The notes beneath the pieces were generated by a model, which searched no databases, was not told the DNA's origin, and saw only the letters and a list, made by a program, of their open reading frames with translations. From positions 1-6,758 of the forward strand of contig CAAGJV010000013.1 in the NCBI GenBank assembly GCA_900770205.1: 6,758 nucleotides of DNA, written 5' to 3'. The DNA comes from Desulfovibrionaceae bacterium. Its GTDB lineage: Bacteria; Desulfobacterota; Desulfovibrionia; Desulfovibrionales; Desulfovibrionaceae. Positions 1-4,953 of this stretch are shown here, piece by piece. The position numbers were made by a program, and so were the translations under genes. Position 1 is the first letter of the stretch. Every line of letters begins with the position of its first letter.

Positions 1-1049
1 ACATCGACAAGGCCCCCGAAGAAAAGGAACGTGGTATCACCATTTCCACCGCTCACGTTGAGTACGAGACAGACCAGCGTCACTATGCTCACGTTGACTG
101 CCCCGGCCACGCTGACTACATCAAGAACATGATCACCGGTGCCGCTCAGATGGACGGCGCTATCATCGTTGTTGCTGCTACCGACGGCCCCATGCCCCAG
201 ACCCGTGAGCACATCCTGCTCGCCCGTCAGGTCGGTGTTCCTTACATCATCGTGTTCATGAACAAGTGCGACCAGGTTGACGATCCTGAACTTCTCGATC
301 TCGTCGAAATGGAAATGCGCGAACTTCTGAGCGCCAACGGCTTCCCCGGAGACGACGTTCCGGTTGTCCGCGGTTCCGCTCTGAATGCTCTGAACAGCGA
401 AGACTGGCAGTCTGAAGATGCCAAGTGCATCCTCGAACTCCTCGATGCCTGCGACAGCTACATTCCCGATCCCGTCCGCGAAACCGATAAGCCCTTCCTT
501 ATGCCTATCGAAGACGTGTTCTCCATCTCCGGCCGCGGTACCGTTGTTACCGGCCGTGTGGAACGCGGTATCGTGAAAGTTGGCGACACTGTGGAAATCG
601 TGGGTATCCGTCCCACCCAGACCACCACTGTTACCGGCGTTGAAATGTTCCGTAAGCTGCTCGATCAGGGCCAGGCCGGTGACAACATCGGCGCTCTGCT
701 CCGCGGCATCAAGCGTGAAGACGTGGAACGCGGCCAGGTTCTCGCTGCTCCCAAGTCCATCACGCCTCACACCAAGTTCAAGTCTGAAGTGTACGTTCTT
801 GGCAAGGATGAAGGCGGCCGTCATACTCCGTTCTTCTCCGGCTATCGTCCTCAGTTCTATTTCCGCACCACCGACATCACCGGCGTTATCAAGCTGGCTG
901 AAGGTGTGGAAATGGTTATGCCCGGCGATAACGCTACCTTCAATGTTGAACTCATCCATCCCATCGCCATGGCTCCCGGTGAACGCTTCGCTATCCGCGA
1001 AGGCGGCCACACTGTTGGATCCGGCGTTGTGACCGAAATCGTGGAGTAG
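1..1049 (+). CDS. tuf: Elongation factor Tu, 5'-truncated by window edge
   Basis: EF-Tu is the cytoplasmic GTPase that brings aminoacyl-tRNA to the ribosomal A site. The reading frame is already open at base 3 (residues IDKAPEEKERGITI) and runs to TAG at 1047-1049, giving 348 residues of about 397. Roughly 49 N-terminal residues, including the GHVDHGKT P-loop, lie before the window. Visible G-domain motifs, numbered from the first visible residue, are switch I RGITI (10-14), DCPGH (32-36, with the catalytic His at 36), NKCD (87-90) and SAL (125-127). The domain 2 landmark FSISGRGTVVTGRVERG and the domain 3 landmarks GGRHTPFF and GYRPQFYFRTTD follow. The first in-frame ATG, at 129, is internal and is not the start. 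The gene is intact to its stop and lies 4 nt before rpmG, so the two are surely cotranscribed. Whether the genome has a second tuf copy cannot be seen here. Confidence 0.98.
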   Translation, partial: IDKAPEEKERGITISTAHVEYETDQRHYAHVDCPGHADYIKNMITGAAQMDGAIIVVAATDGPMPQTREHILLARQVGVPYIIVFMNKCDQVDDPELLDLVEMEMRELLSANGFPGDDVPVVRGSALNALNSEDWQSEDAKCILELLDACDSYIPDPVRETDKPFLMPIEDVFSISGRGTVVTGRVERGIVKVGDTVEIVGIRPTQTTTVTGVEMFRKLLDQGQAGDNIGALLRGIKREDVERGQVLAAPKSITPHTKFKSEVYVLGKDEGGRHTPFFSGYRPQFYFRTTDITGVIKLAEGVEMVMPGDNATFNVELIHPIAMAPGERFAIREGGHTVGSGVVTEIVE

Positions 1050-1053
1050 TACC

Positions 1054-1203
1054 ATGCGCGTGAATATTCTGCTCGCTTGTACTGAATGCAAGCGCCGCAA
1101 CTACGCCACGGTTAAGAACAAGAAGAACACTACCGGTCGCCTTGAAGTTATGAAGTATTGTCCTTGGGACAAGAAGCATACGACTCATCGCGAAGCGAAG
1201 TAG
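1054..1203 (+). CDS. rpmG: 50S ribosomal protein L33
   Basis: This small 50S subunit protein of 49 residues is the normal length for the family. It begins MRVNILLACTECKRRNY and ends KYCPWDKKHTTHREAK. The start ATG at 1054 has a GGAG ribosome-binding site at 1043-1046 that overlaps the end of tuf. The zinc-ribbon pattern is incomplete: Cys9, Cys12 and Cys36 are present, but the fourth position is Asp39, where the canonical zinc-binding form has CxxC. It therefore looks like a CCCD intermediate between the Cys-rich and Cys-free L33 types; I believe relatives in Desulfovibrio share this, but cannot check. The stop is 13 nt before the tRNA-Trp gene, and the gene belongs to the same transcript as tuf. 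Confidence 0.96.
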   Translation: MRVNILLACTECKRRNYATVKNKKNTTGRLEVMKYCPWDKKHTTHREAK

Positions 1204-1216
1204 TGCTTCATAGAGC

Positions 1217-1292
1217 AGGCCAGTAGCTCCAACGGCAGAGCGGCGGTCTCCAAAACCGCATGTTGGGGGTTCGAATCCCTCCTGGCCTGCCA
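1217..1292 (+). tRNA. tRNA-Trp (anticodon CCA)
   Basis: A complete 76-nt cloverleaf folds by eye. The acceptor arm is AGGCCAG (1217-1223) paired with CTGGCCT (1282-1288). The D stem is GCTC (1226-1229) with GAGC (1238-1241). The anticodon stem is GCGGT (1243-1247) with ACCGC (1255-1259), and its loop CTCCAAA carries anticodon CCA at 1250-1252. The T arm is GGGGG-TTCGAAT-CCCTC (1265-1281), with one G-T wobble. The discriminator is G1289, as expected for tRNA-Trp, and the CCA tail is encoded at 1290-1292. It sits 13 nt after rpmG and 32 nt before secE with no terminator between, so it is probably released from the operon transcript by RNase P and 3' processing. The tuf/rpmG-tRNA-Trp-secE-nusG layout is widespread in bacteria. 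Confidence 0.98.
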
Positions 1293-1324
1293 TTTCTTTT
1301 GTCTTTTCAGTTTTGAGGCTAACA

Positions 1325-1624
1325 ATGAGCAAAAAACAGAGTGACGCCGCGGAAACAAATTCGCAGGCAAAAACGGTTTCCGCTGGTACCGCCGGCAAGT
1401 CTGGTCAGTCCGCTGGCGAAGATCGTAGCCTGATGGCGCGCTTTGCTGCGTTCAAGGAATACCTTCTCCTGTCGCGCGTTGAGCTGCGCAAGGTCAGCTG
1501 GCCTAACTGGAAAGAAACCCGTACCACCAGCTTGGTGGTGCTCGGCTTTGTTGCCGTTATGGCCATCCTTCTCGGTGTAGTGGATCTCATCCTTTCCAGT
1601 GTTGTTCGTCTGATCCTCGCCTGA
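1325..1624 (+). CDS. secE: Preprotein translocase subunit SecE
   Basis: SecE is the small inner-membrane subunit that clamps SecY in the SecYEG protein-export channel. The product has 99 residues. Residues 1-35 are a polar, Ser/Ala/Lys-rich tail. Residues 36-66 form the amphipathic cytoplasmic helix with the family signature VELRKVSWPNWKET (52-65). Residues about 68-95 are the single transmembrane segment. This is the short, one-span form usual outside enterobacteria; E. coli SecE has three spans. The start ATG at 1325 has GAGG at 1315-1318 with 6-nt spacing. A TTG four codons upstream is in frame, but it overlaps this binding site and is not preferred. The gene follows tRNA-Trp and precedes nusG by 47 nt, the standard pairing of these two genes. 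Confidence 0.96.
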   Translation: MSKKQSDAAETNSQAKTVSAGTAGKSGQSAGEDRSLMARFAAFKEYLLLSRVELRKVSWPNWKETRTTSLVVLGFVAVMAILLGVVDLILSSVVRLILA

Positions 1625-1671
1625 GGAACTTCTGTTCACACTTTCTCCACTTCCGTACAGGGTAATATACA

Positions 1672-2265
1672 ATGGCTGAGCAAGAAAGCATTACCGAATT
1701 CCCCGTAAATTCTGAATCTGCCTCCGCTCAGGGCGCCGGGCACTGGTACATTCTGCATACCTATTCTGGATTTGAACAGAGGGTGGAGCAGATGATCAGG
1801 GAACTCATGCGTACCGGCCAGGATAACGGCTGCATCCACGATGTTGTCGTTCCCACTGAGCGCGTTATCGAACTCGGCAAGGGCGGGCAGAAACGTACGA
1901 CCACAAGAAAGTTCTATCCCGGCTATGTCATGGTTCGCATGACGATGACGGATCTTTCCTGGCATATGGTTCAGAATATCCCCAAGGTCACTGGCTTTGT
2001 GGGCGGGAAAAATCGTCCTGCACCTATGGGTCCTGGTGAAGCGGAACGTATTCTTTCGTTGATGGAAACCCGTCAGGAACAGCCTCGTCCCAAGTTCAAT
2101 TTCGATCGCGGTGACGAAGTCCGGGTTATTGATGGCCCCTTTGGTGGTTTCAACGGTGTCGTTGAAGAGGTCAATTACGATAAGGGCAAGCTCAAGGTGT
2201 CCGTATCCATTTTTGGCCGCCAGACTCCGGTGGAACTTGATTTTATTCAGGTGAGCAAGGGCTGA
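1672..2265 (+). CDS. nusG: Transcription termination/antitermination factor NusG
   Basis: NusG binds RNA polymerase as an elongation factor and couples it to Rho or to the ribosome. The product has 197 residues. The NGN domain spans about 24-132, beginning HWYILHTYSGFEQRV and containing the hallmark RKFYPGYVMV (79-88) and VTGFVGG (106-112). A linker follows (133-144), then the KOW domain at about 145-197 with DGPFGGFNGVVEEV (154-167) and SIFGRQTPVELDF (179-191). A 23-residue polar, Ser/Glu-rich tail precedes the NGN core, making the protein about 16 residues longer than E. coli NusG. No Met lies between residue 1 and residue 41, so ATG 1672 is the only plausible ATG start. The ribosome-binding site is modest (AGGG, 1659-1662, 9-nt spacing). 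The gene lies between secE and rplK, as in most bacteria. Confidence 0.97.
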   Translation: MAEQESITEFPVNSESASAQGAGHWYILHTYSGFEQRVEQMIRELMRTGQDNGCIHDVVVPTERVIELGKGGQKRTTTRKFYPGYVMVRMTMTDLSWHMVQNIPKVTGFVGGKNRPAPMGPGEAERILSLMETRQEQPRPKFNFDRGDEVRVIDGPFGGFNGVVEEVNYDKGKLKVSVSIFGRQTPVELDFIQVSKG

Positions 2266-2305
2266 GCCTCATCGAAAATTTCTGTTTCGGATTATTTCAT
2301 CGACA

Positions 2306-2331
2306 GGAGTCAGGCCGGAAGGCCTGAGACC
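2306..2331 (+). promoter_or_regulatory. Hairpin in rplK 5' leader, candidate L1 autoregulatory site
   Basis: A perfect 7-bp stem TCAGGCC (2310-2316) / GGCCTGA (2321-2327) is closed by a GGAA (GNRA-type) tetraloop. A 2x2 internal loop (AG/GA) and a further GG/CC pair extend it. No T-tract follows, so it is not a terminator, and it ends only 7 nt before the AAGGA ribosome-binding site of rplK (2339-2343). In E. coli, L1 represses rplK-rplA translation by binding the leader just upstream of rplK, so the position is suggestive. The match to the L1-binding fold is inferred from location and was not matched base by base. Confidence 0.45.
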
Positions 2332-2351
2332 GCAAAATAAGGATTACAACA

Positions 2352-2774
2352 ATGGCCAAGAAAGAAGTTGCCAAGATCAAACTGCAGATTCCTGCTGGTG
2401 CCGCCAACCCCTCTCCGCCCGTTGGCCCTGCTCTCGGTCAGCATGGCGTGAATATCATGGGCTTCTGCAAGGAATTCAATGCCCGTACTCAGGATCAGAA
2501 GGGGATGATCATTCCTGTGATCATCACCGTGTACGCCGACCGTTCCTTTACCTTCATCACCAAGACGCCTCCTGCGCCTGTTCTGCTGATGAAGGCCGCC
2601 AAGGTGGAAAAAGGATCCGGCGAACCGAACCGTACCAAGGTTGGTTCTGTAAGCATGGCTCAGGTTGAGGAAATTGCCAAACTCAAAATGCCCGACCTGA
2701 ACTGCAAGGATCTTGAAGGCGCTGTGCGCAATATCATGGGCACCGCGCGTAGCATGGGACTGGACGTTAAGTAA
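2352..2774 (+). CDS. rplK: 50S ribosomal protein L11
   Basis: L11 sits at the base of the 50S stalk and binds the GTPase-associated region of 23S rRNA; it is also needed for RelA activation in families that have it. The product has 140 residues, the standard length. The N-terminal domain (about 8-68) carries the Pro-rich thiostrepton-region motif PSPPVGPALGQHGVNIMGFC (20-39). The C-terminal rRNA-binding domain (about 74-140) has KTPPAPVLL (71-79) and GTARSMGLDV near the end. ATG 2352 follows AAGGA (2339-2343) with 8-nt spacing. It is 86 nt downstream of nusG with no terminator between, so read-through from upstream is expected. The 3' gap to rplA is unusually wide. Confidence 0.97.
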   Translation: MAKKEVAKIKLQIPAGAANPSPPVGPALGQHGVNIMGFCKEFNARTQDQKGMIIPVIITVYADRSFTFITKTPPAPVLLMKAAKVEKGSGEPNRTKVGSVSMAQVEEIAKLKMPDLNCKDLEGAVRNIMGTARSMGLDVK

Positions 2775-2816
2775 GACGTTCAGGCGGCAAGACGGCGTCC
2801 GTACGTGTGATATGTG

Positions 2817-2880
2817 GGCGCGTTCATCGCGCCGCGCCTATTTCGTTGGATTCGGCCGTACTGCTGGCTTTTGTCAGCAG
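2817..2880 (+). promoter_or_regulatory. Two hairpins in the 146-nt rplK-rplA gap
   Basis: The first hairpin is GGCGCG (2817-2822), loop TTCAT, CGCGCC (2828-2833). The second is CTGCTGGC (2861-2868), loop TTTT, GTCAGCAG (2873-2880), an 8-bp stem with one G-T pair. Neither is followed by a T-run, so neither looks like an intrinsic terminator. The second ends 27 nt before the AAGGA ribosome-binding site of rplA (2908-2912). Processing or RNA-stability elements, or a separate translational control site for L1, are possible roles; the sequence does not decide between them. No ORF with a good start occupies this gap. Confidence 0.45.
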
Positions 2881-2920
2881 GAGATTCGAGACGACAAGCG
2901 CAAAGTAAAGGAATACCATC

Positions 2921-3628
2921 ATGCCTACGCATGGAAAAAATTATCGCAAGTCGCTGGAAGGAGTTGATCTTAGCCAGCGTTTTTCCGTGGAGGACGCTGT
3001 TGCCAAGTCTCTTGGCGCTTCCTTCGCCAAATTTGATGAAACGGTTGACGTTGCCCTTCGCCTGGGCGTCGACCCCAAGTACTCCGACCAGATGGTTCGC
3101 GGTGCTGTGTCTCTACCCCATGGTCTCGGCAAAACCGTGCGCGTTGCCGTTTTCTGCAAAGGCGACAAGCAGGCTGAGGCCCGTGAAGCCGGCGCCGACG
3201 TGGTTGGCGCTGAAGATCTCGTGGCTCAGATCAAGGGCGGCTGGCTTGAATTCGATGCCGCTGTTGCTGCGCCCGATGTCATGGCTCTTGTCGGTCAGGT
3301 CGGCCGTGTTCTCGGCCCCCGCGGACTGATGCCCAACGCAAAGACCGGTACCGTTACCTTCGATGTGGCCAAAGCTGTTCAGGAACTGAAGGCCGGCCGC
3401 GTTGATTTCAAGGTGGACAAGGCCGGTGTGCTTCATGCTCCCCTCGGCAAGGTTTCCTTCGGCTCTGAAAAGATCCTTGGCAACCTCAAGGCTCTTCTCG
3501 ACGCTGTTCAGCGCCTGAAGCCTTCCGCGGCAAAGGGGCAGTACATGCTTTCTCTGACCATCTCCACCACCATGGGCCCCGGCTTCAAGGTGGATATGGC
3601 TCAGTGCAAGAAATTTATCGAAGGATAA
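2921..3628 (+). CDS. rplA: 50S ribosomal protein L1
   Basis: L1 forms the mobile L1 stalk that helps release deacylated tRNA from the E site, and it is a translational repressor of its own operon in E. coli. The product has 235 residues, normal for the family. Domain I is built from about 1-67 and 160-235; domain II is the insert of about 68-159. The family signature GRVLGPRGLMPNAKTGTV is intact (128-145), and the C-terminal strand SLTISTTMGPGFKVD is present (211-225). ATG 2921 has AAGGA at 2908-2912 with 8-nt spacing. The end is followed within 6 nt by a terminator-like hairpin, so L1 closes the first r-protein pair and separates rplKA from rplJL. Confidence 0.97.
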   Translation: MPTHGKNYRKSLEGVDLSQRFSVEDAVAKSLGASFAKFDETVDVALRLGVDPKYSDQMVRGAVSLPHGLGKTVRVAVFCKGDKQAEAREAGADVVGAEDLVAQIKGGWLEFDAAVAAPDVMALVGQVGRVLGPRGLMPNAKTGTVTFDVAKAVQELKAGRVDFKVDKAGVLHAPLGKVSFGSEKILGNLKALLDAVQRLKPSAAKGQYMLSLTISTTMGPGFKVDMAQCKKFIEG

Positions 3629-3634
3629 GGAACG

Positions 3635-3659
3635 GCATCCCCGCCATGGGGATGCTTTT
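3635..3659 (+). terminator. Intrinsic terminator or attenuator between rplA and rplJ
   Basis: An 8-bp perfect stem GCATCCCC (3635-3642) / GGGGATGC (3648-3655) with loop GCCAT is followed at once by TTTT and then a mixed pyrimidine stretch (CGTCTTCC). The stem is GC-rich, but the T-tract is short, so partial termination is more likely than a full stop. It lies directly after the rplA stop (3626-3628) and before the L10 leader. It could tune the rplKA to rplJL ratio. Confidence 0.6.
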
Positions 3660-3684
3660 CGTCTTCCATATATTTAGGCTAGGG

Positions 3685-3748
3685 AAGGAATTTCGGGTCG
3701 AAGACGGCAGGAGGCCATGCCTTAATATCCTGCTCAGACAAATTCTTT
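3685..3748 (+). promoter_or_regulatory. L10 ribosomal-protein leader (autoregulatory RNA)
   Basis: The segment folds as a long bent arm. P1 is AAGGAATTT (3685-3693) with AAATTCTTT (3740-3748), 9 bp with one G-T. A short helix GTC (3697-3699) / GAC (3737-3739) follows. An asymmetric internal loop, GAAGAC against CA, comes next. P2 is GGCAGGA (3706-3712) / TCCTGCT (3728-3734), capped by a GGC-CAT-GCC mini-hairpin and a bulged TTAATA. The GCAGGAG...CTTAATAT-CCTGC...CAGAC string is the recognisable core of the L10 leader family, in which the L10-(L12)4 complex binds a kink-turn-like bend to repress rplJ translation. It ends 34 nt before the rplJ ribosome-binding site. The family match is by eye. 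Confidence 0.82.
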
Positions 3749-3781
3749 GGCTCGGCATTCCACAAGACAAACACCCAATCG

Positions 3782-3797
3782 TGAGGAGCATCACGTG
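3782..3797 (+). promoter_or_regulatory. Ribosome-binding site and GTG start of rplJ
   Basis: TGAGGAG (3782-3788), a near-perfect Shine-Dalgarno sequence, lies 6 nt before GTG at 3795. This fixes the start of rplJ there and rules out the in-frame TTG at 3747, which lies at the 3' edge of the L10 leader's basal stem. The protein family also begins at this point (KNRSEKAVIIEQV). Confidence 0.88.
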
Positions 3798-4316
3798 AAG
3801 AACAGGTCTGAAAAAGCCGTAATCATCGAGCAGGTGAGAGAAGTTGCCTCCCGTGCTTCGTTTGCGGTTGTGACCGACTTCAAGGGTATGTCGGTGGAAG
3901 AGCTGACCGGGCTCCGTGTGGCGCTGCGCGCCGCTGGCGGCGAATATCACGTCGTCAAGAACACTCTTGCCCGCATTGCGTTAGCAGACACCGAACACAG
4001 CTCCATCTCTTCTTCGCTGAAGGATAACTGTGCTATTGCCCTTGGATTCAAGGATCCCGTTGGTGTAGCCAAGGCTCTCACGGAATTTGCCAAAAAGAAC
4101 AACAAGCTTGAGATCCGCCAGGCCAGCCTCGACGGCAAGGCCCTGACCCCTGCCCAGGTGGCCGATCTCGCCAAGCTCCCTTCCAAGGAACAGCTGCTTG
4201 CTCAGGCTTTGGCAACCATGAACGCCGTGCCTACCAACTTTGTGTCTCTCATGGCCAATATGGTTCGTCCGCTTCTGTACGCTCTCAAGGCTATCGAAGA
4301 AAAGAAGGCCGCGTAA
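3795..4316 (+). CDS. rplJ: 50S ribosomal protein L10
   Basis: L10 anchors the L7/L12 dimers to the 50S stalk base next to L11. From GTG 3795 the product has 173 residues, a little longer than E. coli L10 (165). The N-terminal rRNA-binding domain (about 1-130) includes VVTDFKGMSVEELTGLR (25-41) and YHVVKNTLAR (51-60). The C-terminal helix (about 131-173, KEQLLAQALATMNAVPTNFV onward) is the L12-dimer docking helix and ends in a charged EEKKAA tail. Expression is probably feedback-controlled through the upstream L10 leader. It is 66 nt from rplL and shares its transcript. Confidence 0.96.
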   Translation: MKNRSEKAVIIEQVREVASRASFAVVTDFKGMSVEELTGLRVALRAAGGEYHVVKNTLARIALADTEHSSISSSLKDNCAIALGFKDPVGVAKALTEFAKKNNKLEIRQASLDGKALTPAQVADLAKLPSKEQLLAQALATMNAVPTNFVSLMANMVRPLLYALKAIEEKKAA

Positions 4317-4382
4317 GCGCCTCTTCCGGCACCCATTTTGCCTCAACCCATCAAAGTCAAAGAATTTTAAGGAGTCATTACC

Positions 4383-4763
<381 letters not shown>

Positions 4764-4775
4764 GTTCTTTTCTCC

Positions 4776-4811
4776 GCCTGATTCTAGCAGGCACGAAGCT
4801 TTTGCAAGCTT
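4776..4811 (+). repeat. Two small inverted repeats after rplL
   Basis: GCCTG (4776-4780) pairs with CAGGC (4788-4792) across a 7-nt loop. AAGCTT (4796-4801) pairs with AAGCTT (4806-4811) across TTGC. They lie between the rplL stop and the main terminator. Neither has a T-tract that would make it a terminator. They may protect the mRNA 3' end or be processing sites; this is inference. Confidence 0.4.
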
Positions 4812-4814
4812 TAT

Positions 4815-4852
4815 GGCCAGATTCCGATATTTCGGGACCTGGCCTTTTTTTT
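4815..4852 (+). terminator. Strong intrinsic terminator of the r-protein operon
   Basis: GGCCAG (4815-4820) pairs with CTGGCC (4839-4844). After one A/C mismatch the stem continues as TTCCGA (4822-4827) / TCGGGA (4832-4837, with one T-G pair), closed by a TATT loop. Eight consecutive T follow directly (4845-4852). This is a textbook Rho-independent terminator and marks the end of the rplJL transcript. Confidence 0.93.
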
Positions 4853-4887
4853 GTCTGTGTTCCCCTTTCACAGACGAAATTTTTTTT
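4849..4887 (+). terminator. Second, overlapping intrinsic terminator
   Basis: GTCTGTG (4853-4859) pairs perfectly with CACAGAC (4869-4875) around a 9-nt loop. The last four T of the preceding T-tract (4849-4852) can pair with GAAA (4876-4879), extending the stem to 11 bp. Eight T follow (4880-4887). It therefore works in the same direction as the first terminator and shares sequence with it, as a back-up stop for transcripts that read through. Confidence 0.78.
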
Positions 4888-4893
4888 CAGGCA

Positions 4894-4922
4894 TTTACTG
4901 TTCCTCTGTTTTTCCGTATAGC
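4894..4922 (+). promoter_or_regulatory. Possible sigma70-type promoter for the O-antigen ligase-like gene
   Basis: TTTACT (4894-4899) and TATAGC (4917-4922) are separated by 17 nt, and each matches four of six consensus positions. Because two terminators lie just upstream, the next gene needs its own promoter, and this pair is the best I see in 4888-4953. The match is weak, and an alternative -10 (CATAAT, 4938-4943) exists without a good -35. Confidence 0.35.
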
Positions 4923-4953
4923 AGGAAGAATACGCAGCATAATTTTGGAAAGC

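Noticed and set aside
1215..1290. Alternative tRNA register with acceptor GCAGGCC/GGCCTGC
   Set aside because: It pairs equally well but would put C at the discriminator and lose the encoded CCA. The register at 1217-1292 gives G73, CCA and correct D-arm spacing.
1313..1324. A longer secE start at TTG 1313
   Set aside because: It overlaps the GAGG ribosome-binding site of the better ATG at 1325 and adds only four residues.
991..1398. - strand ORFs across the tRNA (…GFEPPTCGFGDRRSAVGATGL… and …RRDSNPQHAVLETAALPLELLA…)
   Set aside because: These are translations of the antisense of tRNA-Trp, a frequent false protein family in databases. The tRNA fold explains the sequence.
2269..2303. Short direct repeat TCATCGA (2269-2275 and 2297-2303) and weak CGAAA/TTTCG hairpin after nusG
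   Set aside because: A 7-nt repeat and a 5-bp stem with no T-tract are within chance expectation for this length.
3747..3794. A longer rplJ start at TTG 3747
   Set aside because: It would translate the edge of the L10 leader and add 16 residues not typical of L10. The GTG at 3795 has a near-perfect ribosome-binding site.
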